From contig NZ_BCWI01000010.1 in assembly GCF_001592125.1 (NCBI RefSeq), forward strand, positions 1 to 64,000: a stretch of 64,000 nt of DNA, written 5' to 3'. The notes beneath the pieces are model-generated. The model was not told the origin of the DNA. It ran no database searches and was given only the letters and a program-made list of their open reading frames with translations. Made by a program: the position numbers and the translations under genes. Below, one piece after another: positions 34,231 to 44,234 of this stretch (position 1 is the stretch's first letter; each line of letters starts with the position of its first letter). The stretch comes from Microbacterium hominis NBRC 15708 (lineage in GTDB: Bacteria; Actinomycetota; Actinomycetes; Actinomycetales; Microbacteriaceae).

Positions 34231-34728
34231 ATGCCCCGCCCTCTCCCCGAAACGCCGGCTCCCGGGCAGGAGTCGGTGTGGGACTACCCCCGCCCGCCCC
34301 GCGTCGAGCCGGTCGCGGCACGGGTGACGATCCGCCTCGGCGGTGAGCTGATCGCCGACACGCGTGACGCGGTGCGCGTGCTCGAGACCAGTCATCCGCC
34401 GGTCTACTACCTGCCGATCGCCGACTTCGCCCCGGGTGCGCTGGTGGATGCCGAAGGCTCCTCGTTCTGCGAGTTCAAGGGTGCCGCCCGCTACCTCGAC
34501 GTGGTGGGCGGCGGCCTCACCCGTCCGGGGGCGGCGTGGAACTATCCGCAGCCCTCGGCGGGCTACGGCATCCTGCGCGATCGGGTGGCCGTCTACGCCG
34601 CCCCGATGGACGCGTGCACCGTCGACGGGGAGGTCGTCACCCCGCAGCCGGGAGGGTTCTACGGCGGGTGGGTGACGGCGAACGTCGTCGGGCCGTTCAA
34701 GGGAGTGCCCGGCTCGATGGGGTGGTGA
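34231..34728 (+). CDS. DUF427 protein
   Basis: A 165-residue DUF427 protein. Motifs include VWDYPRPPRVEPV, GELIADTRDAVRVLETSHPPVYYLP (in parts) and ADFAPGALVDAEGSSFCEFKG, with a second WNYPQPSAGYG motif near the end. The family is compact and beta-rich with unknown role. The ATG is exactly six bases after TACAGT (34219-34224), suggesting a leaderless mRNA. A DEAD-box helicase gene follows after 26 bases with its own TACCGT hexamer. Confidence 0.85.
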   Translation: MPRPLPETPAPGQESVWDYPRPPRVEPVAARVTIRLGGELIADTRDAVRVLETSHPPVYYLPIADFAPGALVDAEGSSFCEFKGAARYLDVVGGGLTRPGAAWNYPQPSAGYGILRDRVAVYAAPMDACTVDGEVVTPQPGGFYGGWVTANVVGPFKGVPGSMGW

Positions 34729-34754
34729 CGGCGCCGGGCGACTACCGTGGTCAC

Positions 34755-36569
34755 ATGGCCTCTGACAGCTCCACCGATCCCGTCGAGGCCGCTCCCGCGC
34801 CCGACACCCGCACCGCCGACTCCGCCGAGGCTCCGGCGGCGCCCGGATTCGCCGACCTCGGCCTCGACGCCGCGGTGCTCAAGGCGCTGAAGGACGTCGG
34901 CTACGAGACGCCGTCGGCCATCCAGGCCGCGACGATCCCGCCGCTGCTCGCGGGCCGCGACGTGCTCGGCACCGCGCAGACCGGCACCGGCAAGACGGCC
35001 GCGTTCGCGCTGCCGATCCTCTCGCAGCTCGACCTGTCGCAGAAGACGCCGCAGGCGCTCGTGCTCGCGCCGACCCGCGAGCTCGCCCTGCAGGTGTGCG
35101 AGGCGTTCGAGTCCTACGCCGGTCACCTCCGCGGCGTGCACGTGCTGCCCGTCTATGGCGGCCAGGGCTACGGGCAGCAGCTGTCGGCGCTCCGCCGCGG
35201 CGTGCACATCGTCGTCGGCACCCCCGGTCGCATCATGGACCACCTCGACAAGGGCACCCTCGACCTCTCCGAGCTGCGGTTCCTCGTGCTCGACGAGGCC
35301 GACGAGATGCTGAAGATGGGCTTCGCCGAGGACGTCGAGACGATCCTCGCCGACACCCCCGCGGGCAAGCAGGTCGCGCTCTTCTCCGCGACGATGCCCG
35401 CGCAGATCCGTCGCCTCGCCGGCACGTATCTGAAGGATGCCGAGGAGATCAACGTCAAGGCGAAGACCTCGACCGCGACCAACATCACCCAGCGCTACCT
35501 GATCGTGTCGTACCCGCAGAAGGTCGACGCGCTCACCCGCATCCTCGAGGTCGAGAACTTCGAGGGCATGATCGTCTTCACCCGCACGAAGAACGAGACC
35601 GAGACCCTCGCCGAGAAGCTGCGGGCGCGCGGATACGCCGCGGCCGCCATCAACGGCGACGTCGCGCAGGTGCAGCGCGAGCGCACCGTCAACCAGCTCA
35701 AGGACGGCAAGCTCGACATCCTCGTCGCCACCGACGTCGCCGCCCGCGGTCTCGACGTCGAGCGGATCAGCCACGTCGTCAACTTCGATCTGCCCATCGA
35801 CACCGAGTCGTACGTCCACCGCATCGGCCGCACCGGCCGCGCCGGCCGCTCGGGCGACGCGATCAGCTTCGTCACGCCGCGCGAGCGCCGGATGCTCGCC
35901 TCCATCGAGAAGGCGACGCGCCAGCCCCTCACCGAGATGTCGCTGCCGAGCGCCGAGGACGTCAACGCGACGCGCCTCACCCGCTTCGACGACGCGATCA
36001 CGGCGGCGCTGGCCGAGACCGAGCGCATCGACCGCTTCCGCGACATCATCAACCACTACGTCACGCACCACGACGTGCCCGAGGCGGATGTCGCCGCCGC
36101 GCTCGCCGTCGTCGCGCAGGGTGAGACCCCGCTGCTGCTGGATGCGGACGCCCCCGAGCCGCGCCGCGAGCGCGCGGACCGCGGCGACCGCGGCGACCGT
36201 CCCGTCCGTGACGGTGACCGCGGTGACCGCGGCGACCGGCCCCGGCGTGAGCGCAGCGGCGGACCCACCGCCACGTACCGCATCGAGGTCGGGCGCCGTC
36301 ACAAGGTCGAGCCGCGCCAGATCGTCGGTGCGCTCGCGAACGAGGGCGGCCTGCGTCGCGAGGACTTCGGCGCGATTCAGATCCGGCCCGACTTCTCCCT
36401 CGTGGAGCTGCCCGCCGACCTCCCCCGCGACACGTTCCAGCGGCTCGAGGGCACGCGGATCAGCGGCCGCCTCATCGAGATCAAGCCCGACCGCTTCCAG
36501 CGCTCCGCCAAGCGTCCGGACCGCGGCGAGCGTCCCGACCGCGGCGAGCGGCGCCCGCGCCGCGACTGA
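34755..36569 (+). CDS. DEAD-box RNA helicase with DbpA-like C-terminal domain
   Basis: A 604-residue RNA helicase. Motifs in order: Q motif ETPSAIQAATIPPLL, AQTGTGKTAAFALPIL (I), APTRELALQ (Ia), TPGRIMDHL, VLDEADEML (II), FSATMP (III), FTRTKNE (IV), VATDVAARGLDVE (V) and HRIGRTGRAGRSG (VI). A basic linker of RGDRGDRP-type repeats leads to a DbpA/CsdA-like RNA-binding domain (about 500-585) and an Arg-rich tail. Such proteins help ribosome assembly and cold growth. ATG is six bases after TACCGT (34743-34748). Confidence 0.93.
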   Translation: MASDSSTDPVEAAPAPDTRTADSAEAPAAPGFADLGLDAAVLKALKDVGYETPSAIQAATIPPLLAGRDVLGTAQTGTGKTAAFALPILSQLDLSQKTPQALVLAPTRELALQVCEAFESYAGHLRGVHVLPVYGGQGYGQQLSALRRGVHIVVGTPGRIMDHLDKGTLDLSELRFLVLDEADEMLKMGFAEDVETILADTPAGKQVALFSATMPAQIRRLAGTYLKDAEEINVKAKTSTATNITQRYLIVSYPQKVDALTRILEVENFEGMIVFTRTKNETETLAEKLRARGYAAAAINGDVAQVQRERTVNQLKDGKLDILVATDVAARGLDVERISHVVNFDLPIDTESYVHRIGRTGRAGRSGDAISFVTPRERRMLASIEKATRQPLTEMSLPSAEDVNATRLTRFDDAITAALAETERIDRFRDIINHYVTHHDVPEADVAAALAVVAQGETPLLLDADAPEPRRERADRGDRGDRPVRDGDRGDRGDRPRRERSGGPTATYRIEVGRRHKVEPRQIVGALANEGGLRREDFGAIQIRPDFSLVELPADLPRDTFQRLEGTRISGRLIEIKPDRFQRSAKRPDRGERPDRGERRPRRD

Positions 36570-36601
36570 GCGCGGCTCGGCATCTATCGGCGCGGGCGCC
36601 G

Positions 36602-36635
36602 CGTTTCGACTCGCTGCGCTCGCTCAACGACCGGG
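36602..36635. repeat. Single arm of the 34-bp dispersed repeat
   Basis: These 34 bases are identical to the left arm at 21691-21724 (CGTTTCGACTCGCTGCGC through GACCGGG), 14.9 kb away. They sit between the convergent helicase and MFS genes. No inverted partner follows here. Confidence 0.88.
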
Positions 36636-36643
36636 CGGCGTGA

Positions 36644-37963
36644 TCAGCGGGCGGGCGGACGCACGGGGATCAGCAGTGCCAGCCCCACGAGCAGCACGGC
36701 GACGAGCCCGAGCACGCCCCAGTACTGATCGCCTCCGAGCGTGACGAAGACGCCGAACATCATCGGGGCGAGGAAGACGGCGGCGCGGCCGGTCGTCGCA
36801 TAGAGGCCGAACACCTCTCCCTCGCGACCGGTGGGGATGCTGCGGGCCAGGAACGTACGCGACGCGGACTGGGCGGGGCCGACGAACATCGCCATCGCGA
36901 GACCGAGGCCCCAGAACACGGCAGGCCCTCCGTCGTGGAGCACGAAGATCAGGATGCCGCCGACCACGAGCGCGACGAGCGAGACGATCATGACCGGTTT
37001 CGGTCCGAACCGGTCGTCGAAGAAGCCCGACGCCATGGTCACGATGCCCGCCACGACGTTGGCGGCGATGGCGAAGATGAGCACGTCCGCGGCGGTGAGC
37101 CCGAATGTGCCGGTCGCCAGCACTCCGACGAAGGTGAAGACGCCCGTGAGTCCGTCGCGGAAGATCGCGCTGGCGAGGAGGAACCAGACGGTCGGACGGC
37201 TCTCGCGCCACAGCGAGGCGACCGTTCCGAAGAGCACCCGGTAGGAGGCGAAGAAGCCGATGCGCGCCGCACCGGGCGTGGACGGCGTGTTCTCCGGCAC
37301 CGCGAACAGCAGGGGGAGGGCCGACAGAGCGAACCAGATCGCGGCGAGGAGCATCGACACGCGCACGGCCATGCCGTCGGCCCCCGTGACGCCGAACAGT
37401 CCTACGTCGGGCTTGATGAGCCCGAAGTAGAGCACGAGCAGCAGCACGATGCCCCCCAGGTAGCCCATCCCCCAGCCGAAGCCGGAGACCTTGCCCACCG
37501 TGCGCGGCGTGGAGATCTGGGAGAGCATCGCGTTGTAGTTCACGCTCGCCAGCTCGTAGAAGATGGTGCCGACCGCGAGCAGCGTGAGCCCGAACCACAG
37601 GTAGGCGGTGTCTTCGCGGACGAAGATCATCAGCGCCAGCATGAGCACGACCACACCGGTGTTGATGGCGAGCCACCGCTTGCGATGCGCCGAGGCGTCC
37701 GAGCGCTGTCCTGTGATCGGCGCCGTGATGAGCACCACCAGGCCGGCGAGGGTGAGGGCCAGCGACAGGGCTTGCGACGTGCTCGCCGCGTCACCGAAGG
37801 CGCTGCCGGTGAGGTACACGGTGAACACGAACGAGGTGGCGACGGCGTTGATCGAGGCCGATCCCCAGTCCCACAGCCCCCACGCGAGCACGGCGCCACG
37901 ACCGGTCGAGCGGGCGAGGGGTGCCGGCGGGGCGGGCTGGTCGGGCAGTGACATGTTCGTCAC
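36644..37963 (-). CDS. MFS transporter, UMF1-like
   Basis: A 439-residue protein with 12 hydrophobic segments. GLWDWGSASINAVATSFVFTVYLTG near the start (in part DWGSASINAVATSF) is the hallmark of the UMF1/Vacuole effluxer branch, with GFGWGMGYLGGIVLLLVLY and PTGREGEVFGLYATTGRAA later. Relatives include the yeast Atg22 amino-acid effluxer; bacterial substrates are unknown. Start is GTG 37963 or, nine bases later, ATG 37954. It is divergent from dnaK with a 209-bp gap that carries HAIR-like sites. Confidence 0.85.
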   Translation of the reverse strand: MTNMSLPDQPAPPAPLARSTGRGAVLAWGLWDWGSASINAVATSFVFTVYLTGSAFGDAASTSQALSLALTLAGLVVLITAPITGQRSDASAHRKRWLAINTGVVVLMLALMIFVREDTAYLWFGLTLLAVGTIFYELASVNYNAMLSQISTPRTVGKVSGFGWGMGYLGGIVLLLVLYFGLIKPDVGLFGVTGADGMAVRVSMLLAAIWFALSALPLLFAVPENTPSTPGAARIGFFASYRVLFGTVASLWRESRPTVWFLLASAIFRDGLTGVFTFVGVLATGTFGLTAADVLIFAIAANVVAGIVTMASGFFDDRFGPKPVMIVSLVALVVGGILIFVLHDGGPAVFWGLGLAMAMFVGPAQSASRTFLARSIPTGREGEVFGLYATTGRAAVFLAPMMFGVFVTLGGDQYWGVLGLVAVLLVGLALLIPVRPPAR

Positions 37964-38041
37964 GGTATGTCCCTTCGGTGAACACCGGGTGGCGCGTCAT
38001 CGCGCGTGCAGGTCACGTTACTCCCGGCATCCGTCGCGAAA

Positions 38042-38062
38042 GTTGAGCCGATTCATATCAAC
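38042..38062. promoter_or_regulatory. Degenerate HAIR-like site (HspR)
   Basis: GTTGAGC, seven bases, TATCAAC (38042-38062) follows the 7-7-7 layout of HspR boxes (CTTGAGT-N7-ACTCAAG) with a weak right half. It lies 69 bases upstream of the better dnaK box. Confidence 0.45.
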
Positions 38063-38110
38063 TTGGGTTTGACAGTCGTGGATGCCGGGGCTATCGTGGA
38101 ACACATCGAA

Positions 38111-40044
<1,934 letters not shown>

Positions 40045-40056
40045 GAGAATCGAGCC

Positions 40057-40653
40057 ATGACGAACAAGGACTTCGAAGAGCCGATCGACGAAGTCCCCGG
40101 TGACGAGGGGTCGGAGGCGCACGCCTCCGGCCCCGACTCGCAGGGGGCCGCGGATGACGGCGACGCGCTGACCGTCGACGACATCCTCGACACGGCGCAG
40201 ACGGACGAGGCCGCGGTCGCGGAGGCATCCCCCGAGGACCGCGACCTGCTGCTGGATCTCAAGCGGGTGCAGGCCGAGTACGCCAACTACCGGCGGCGCA
40301 CCGAGGAGCAGCGCGAGGTGGAGATCGCCCGCGCGAAGGGCTCGGTCGCCAAGGGACTGCTGCCGGTGCTCGACGACCTCGACCGTGCCGAGAAGCACGG
40401 CGATCTGGTCGGGGGCTCGCCGCTGCTGGCGATCGCCGAGAAGCTGCGCGCCGTCGTCGCCCGCCTCGGGGTGGAGACCTACGGCGTCGCCGGCGAGGCC
40501 TTCGACCCGCAGCAGCACGAGGCGATCTTCCACGCCCCGAACCCCGGCGGGGTCGAGGACGGCACCATCCTCGATGTCGTCGAGGTCGGCTACCGCCTGG
40601 GCACGATCGAACTGCGACCGGCCAAGGTCGTCGTCGCCGGTTCCGCCGACTGA
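40057..40653 (+). CDS. grpE: Nucleotide exchange factor GrpE
   Basis: A 198-residue GrpE. An acidic disordered start (residues 1-60) leads to the long coiled coil (RDLLLDLKRVQAEYANYRRRTEEQ, in part) and the beta-rich head with KGLLPVLDDLDRAEKHGD, FDPQQHEAIFHAP and GYRLGTIELRPAKVVV. It releases ADP from DnaK. Co-transcribed with dnaK and dnaJ. Confidence 0.96.
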   Translation: MTNKDFEEPIDEVPGDEGSEAHASGPDSQGAADDGDALTVDDILDTAQTDEAAVAEASPEDRDLLLDLKRVQAEYANYRRRTEEQREVEIARAKGSVAKGLLPVLDDLDRAEKHGDLVGGSPLLAIAEKLRAVVARLGVETYGVAGEAFDPQQHEAIFHAPNPGGVEDGTILDVVEVGYRLGTIELRPAKVVVAGSAD

Positions 40654-40668
40654 CGGGAGGAGGTGTCC

Positions 40669-41652
40669 ATGGCCAGTCAGGATTGGTTCGACAAGGACTT
40701 CTACAAGGTCTTGGGCGTCTCCAAGGACGTGTCCGAGGCCGACCTGAAGAAGGCGTACCGCAAGCTCGCGCGCACCTACCACCCGGACTCCACGCAGGGA
40801 GACCCGGCGAAAGAGGCGAAGTTCAAGGAGATGAGCGAGGCGTACGCCGTGCTCTCCGACAAAGCCCAGCGCGAGGAGTACGACCAGATCCGCGCGATGG
40901 GCGCCGGAGGCGCACGCTTCCAGGCGCCCGGCGCGGGTGCGGGCGGATTCGAGGACGTCTTCAGCCGTTTCGGCCAGTCGCGCGGGTCGGCGCAGTCGGC
41001 CGACTTCGACGACCTGTTCTCGATGTTCGGCCAGGGCGGCGGCTTCGGCTCGGGACGCTTCGGTCAGTCGACCGGCGGATTCCGCGGCTACGGCGGTCCG
41101 CAGCGCGGTGCCGACGTCACCGCGCGCACCACGCTGGACTTCCAGACCGCCGTCAAGGGCGAGACCATCACGCTGGCCGGCGAGGACGGCAAGCCGTTCA
41201 AGGTGAAGATCCCGGCCGGCGTCTCCGACGGCCAGAAGATCCGGCTGCGCGGACGCGGACGGCCGTCGCCCGACGGCGGCGAGGCGGGCGATGTCGTCGT
41301 GAGCGTCACCGTGCGGCCGCATCCGGTGTTCACGCGCGACGGGCTCAACCTGCGCGTGACCGTCCCGGTGACCTTCACGGAGGCGGCGCTGGGGGCGACG
41401 ATCGAGGTGCCGACGCTCGGCGGCGATCCCGTGAAGCTCCGCGTCGCGCCCGGCACCCCGTCGGGTCGCGTGCTGCGGGTCAAGGGCCGAGGGGTCCACA
41501 CCGCGAAGGGCACGGGCGATCTGCTCGCCGAGGTCCAGGTCGCCGTCCCGGCGCACCTGGACGACCAGGCGAAGGAGGCGCTGGAGCGCTTCCACGAGCT
41601 GGAGCCGAAGGAGAATCCGCGCGCCGACCTCATGGCCAAGGCCCGGGAGTGA
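40669..41652 (+). CDS. dnaJ: DnaJ-type co-chaperone without zinc finger
   Basis: A 327-residue J-protein. The J domain (to about residue 72) has KVLGVSKDVSEADLKKAYRKLARTYHPD, in which HPD is the DnaK-activating loop. A Gly/Phe-rich linker follows (FGQGGGFGSGRFGQS). The C-terminal beta domains start VTARTTLDFQTAVKGETITL. None of the four CxxCxGxG repeats of type I DnaJ is present, so it is type II (CbpA-like), although it sits in the dnaK operon. ATG 40669 follows GGGAGGAGG at good distance. Confidence 0.92.
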   Translation: MASQDWFDKDFYKVLGVSKDVSEADLKKAYRKLARTYHPDSTQGDPAKEAKFKEMSEAYAVLSDKAQREEYDQIRAMGAGGARFQAPGAGAGGFEDVFSRFGQSRGSAQSADFDDLFSMFGQGGGFGSGRFGQSTGGFRGYGGPQRGADVTARTTLDFQTAVKGETITLAGEDGKPFKVKIPAGVSDGQKIRLRGRGRPSPDGGEAGDVVVSVTVRPHPVFTRDGLNLRVTVPVTFTEAALGATIEVPTLGGDPVKLRVAPGTPSGRVLRVKGRGVHTAKGTGDLLAEVQVAVPAHLDDQAKEALERFHELEPKENPRADLMAKARE

Positions 41653-41654
41653 CG

Positions 41655-42098
41655 ATGAGCGACGAGCAGCCCGACGAGGAGGCCCCGATCTTCGCGATCG
41701 CCGTCGCCGCCGAGCTCGCCGGCATGCACCCGCAGACCCTCCGCCAGTACGACCGGCTGGGCCTGGTGGTCCCCGGCCGCACCCAGGGCGGGTCGCGGCG
41801 CTACTCGCTGCGTCACGTCAAGCAGCTGCGCGAGGTGGCCGCGCTCTCGGCCGAGGGCATGAGCCTGCCGGCCATCTCTCGGCTGATCGAGCTCGAGAAC
41901 GAGGCGCGCGGCCTGCGCCGTCGCGTCGCCGAGCTGGAGCAGCGGCTGCAGGAGGAGCTCGTCCGTCGCTCCCGCGTCTTCGCGGCGGGGGCGACGGGGT
42001 CGGTCGTGACCCTCCGCCACGGCACGCGCGTGCGCCGGGCGACGGAAGTCGTCCTGTGGCGACCGCTGCCCGCGGCGGACGCCGCCCCCGAGCAGTAG
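41655..42098 (+). CDS. hspR: Heat-shock repressor HspR (MerR family)
   Basis: A 147-residue MerR-type repressor: IFAIAVAAELAGMHPQTLRQYDRLGLV, read in parts (HPQTLRQYDRLGLV is the recognition helix region), then GSRRYSLRHVKQLREV and a C-terminal coiled coil. It is the final gene of the dnaK operon, two bases after dnaJ. HspR represses HAIR-marked genes together with DnaK; in this window those would be the dnaK operon itself and clpB. Confidence 0.95.
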   Translation: MSDEQPDEEAPIFAIAVAAELAGMHPQTLRQYDRLGLVVPGRTQGGSRRYSLRHVKQLREVAALSAEGMSLPAISRLIELENEARGLRRRVAELEQRLQEELVRRSRVFAAGATGSVVTLRHGTRVRRATEVVLWRPLPAADAAPEQ

Positions 42099-42102
42099 GC
42101 GA

Positions 42103-43464
42103 CTAGACGGTGCGGGTGCCGACGGCGTCGACGAAGGCGTCGTAGTCGGTGCGGGAGAGCGCCGCGTATCCGTACGCCCACTCCACGATGGACTCCGCGG
42201 CGGCCCGCCCCGAGCCGAGGTACCCGACCACGCGCGCCGCGTTCGGGGATTGGCCGTGGGCACGCGCCAGCACCGTGGCGCACGCCTGGGCGTAGAGCCG
42301 GAAGGGCGCGTCCTCGAGCGTCTCCGCGTCGATCCCGCCCTTCATGTCGCGGAACTGGCGCACGTAGTAGTCGGTGCTCGCGCCGCGGAAGTGGCCGAGG
42401 AACGGGTCGGACGAGCCCTGCAGGATCCGCTGCAGGGCGACGACCCGGCCGCCCTGCCCGTGGCTCGCCACGAACGAGGCGAGCTCGGCGGGCTGCGCGG
42501 CGCCCCCGTACTCCTCGAGCACGCTGCGGCCGGCCTCCTTCACCTGCATGAGCAGGGCGGCCCCGTCGCCGTCGACGAACACGGCCACGTAGCAGCGCGT
42601 GCCCACGCTGCCCACGCCGACGACGCGACGCACGACGTCCGACAGCGAGTAGTGCGACAGGACCAGCTGCACATCGGCGCGGGTGGTCGCGATGTACTGG
42701 GCCAGGGAGGCATCCACCGCGGCGACGATCTCGTCGGTGACGTGGGTCATCGTCGGCGGCTGTTCCACGAAGCGCAGCCGGCCGTCGGGATCGAGGGCGG
42801 TCATCTTGCGCACGGCCTTGTCGCCGGTGCGCTTCTCGGCGTCCGCGATCGCCGCACGCAGCACCTTCCGCGACGCCTTGTCGCCGCCGATCAGGCCGCC
42901 CGCGGCGTCGAAGTGCTGGTAGAACCGCGCGAGCGGTGTCGTGGTGTCACCGACGGCGAGGGCCCGCGCGTAGCGCACGACCGCGGCGCGCGCGGCATCC
43001 GCGGTGACGGCGTCGTCGCGTCCGGTCGCCTGACCGGCGACGACGATGCTGGCGACCAGGCGCTTGAGGTCCCACTCCCAGCTGGCCCATGCCGACTCGT
43101 CGAAGTCGTTGAGATCGAACACCAGCGTGCGCTGGGGCGAGGCGTAGAAGCCGAAGTTGGCGACGTGGGCGTCGCCGCACGACGCGACGAGGATGCCGCT
43201 GGTCGGCCCCGCCGCGAGGTCGTCCGCCATGAGCGCCGCGGTGCCGCGATAGAACGCGAACGGGCTGGCCGACATGCGCTCGTCGCGCAGCGGCACGAGC
43301 TCCGGGACGCGGGCGGCGTTCTGGGCGGAGAGGATGCCGAGGGGGTCGCGTCGGCGCGTCGGCAGTTCGGCCAGCATCCTCCGGGGGAAGCGTCGGCGCT
43401 CGCGGCGGCCTTCCTCGTGCGCGCTCTGCCGGCTCGTGGGCGCTGTCCAGGAAGCGAGGGTCAT
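42103..43464 (-). CDS. DUF2252 protein
   Basis: A 453-residue DUF2252 protein: RVPELVPLRDERMSASPFAFYRGTAALMADDL, read in parts (SPFAFYRGTAALMADDL), then CGDAHVANFGFYASPQRTLVFDLNDFDE (in parts) and WEWDLKRLVASI. The GDAHxxNFG and DLNDFDE motifs recall kinase-like (aminoglycoside phosphotransferase) active sites, but no substrate is known. It is convergent with hspR (four-base gap) and follows the potassium channel gene in the same direction by four bases. Confidence 0.87.
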   Translation of the reverse strand: MTLASWTAPTSRQSAHEEGRRERRRFPRRMLAELPTRRRDPLGILSAQNAARVPELVPLRDERMSASPFAFYRGTAALMADDLAAGPTSGILVASCGDAHVANFGFYASPQRTLVFDLNDFDESAWASWEWDLKRLVASIVVAGQATGRDDAVTADAARAAVVRYARALAVGDTTTPLARFYQHFDAAGGLIGGDKASRKVLRAAIADAEKRTGDKAVRKMTALDPDGRLRFVEQPPTMTHVTDEIVAAVDASLAQYIATTRADVQLVLSHYSLSDVVRRVVGVGSVGTRCYVAVFVDGDGAALLMQVKEAGRSVLEEYGGAAQPAELASFVASHGQGGRVVALQRILQGSSDPFLGHFRGASTDYYVRQFRDMKGGIDAETLEDAPFRLYAQACATVLARAHGQSPNAARVVGYLGSGRAAAESIVEWAYGYAALSRTDYDAFVDAVGTRTV

Positions 43465-43468
43465 GCGC

Positions 43469-44203
43469 TCATGATGGCATCGAATCGTCGGCGTCCCCCG
43501 GCGTCGAGCCGCGGGCGGCGTCGAGCGCGCGTTCGTGCTGGAGACGCTGGCCCACCCGGTGCATCTGGTCGGTGAGCGCGGAGATCACCGTGGCGCTGGT
43601 GACCCCCAACACGATGAGCCCTCCCATCATGAGCCCCACGGCGATCGTCCGACCGAGCGGTGTCACCGGGACGAAGTCGCCGTAGCCGACCGTCGCCAGG
43701 GTCGAGAAGCCCCACCAGATCGCATCGCCCAGGTTGACGATGTTCGCGTGGGCGTCCTGCCGCTCGGCGAGCCACACGAGCGTCGACGCCGTGAACACGA
43801 ACAGCAGCGTGAAGATCGAGACGAGGATCACCAGGCGCAGCCGCTGCCGCGAGGCGCTGGCACGGAACCACGGCAGCCGCCACAGGTAGGCGAGGATCAC
43901 GAACGGACGCAGGTAGACGATCACCAGCGCGACCGCTTCGAACCATCGTGTGCGCAGGAACTCCCGCGGCGACCCGCAGATCGCGAGGCGCACCACGATG
44001 TCGGCGATGAACACGATCCACAGGACGCCGATCAGCCCCACCAGGAGGTTCTGTTGGTGCACGGTCAGCTTCGTGTCCGCCAGGCTCCAGACCCACGCCG
44101 CGAAGAACACCAGCGACAGGGCGAACATCGGCCAGGCCGTCCGGTCCTCCCACCGCAGCACACGCGGCGACAGCGGTCGCCGGCGGCGCTCCCTCTCGCT
44201 CAT
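43469..44203 (-). CDS. Voltage-gated-type potassium channel
   Basis: A 244-residue ion channel subunit. Hydrophobic segments in the first 130 residues resemble a compact S1-S4 sensor with positive residues (RLPWFRASASRQRLRLVI). The pore loop is DAIWWGFSTLATVGYGDFVPVTPLG, in which TVGYGD is the K+ selectivity filter, followed by the inner helix TIAVGLMMGGLIVLGVTSA. The tail is short and helical. It is four bases from the DUF2252 gene, so co-transcribed. Confidence 0.9.
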   Translation of the reverse strand: MSERERRRRPLSPRVLRWEDRTAWPMFALSLVFFAAWVWSLADTKLTVHQQNLLVGLIGVLWIVFIADIVVRLAICGSPREFLRTRWFEAVALVIVYLRPFVILAYLWRLPWFRASASRQRLRLVILVSIFTLLFVFTASTLVWLAERQDAHANIVNLGDAIWWGFSTLATVGYGDFVPVTPLGRTIAVGLMMGGLIVLGVTSATVISALTDQMHRVGQRLQHERALDAARGSTPGDADDSMPS

Positions 44204-44234
44204 GCGGCCACCCTAGCGGCCGTCTGCAGGCGCG

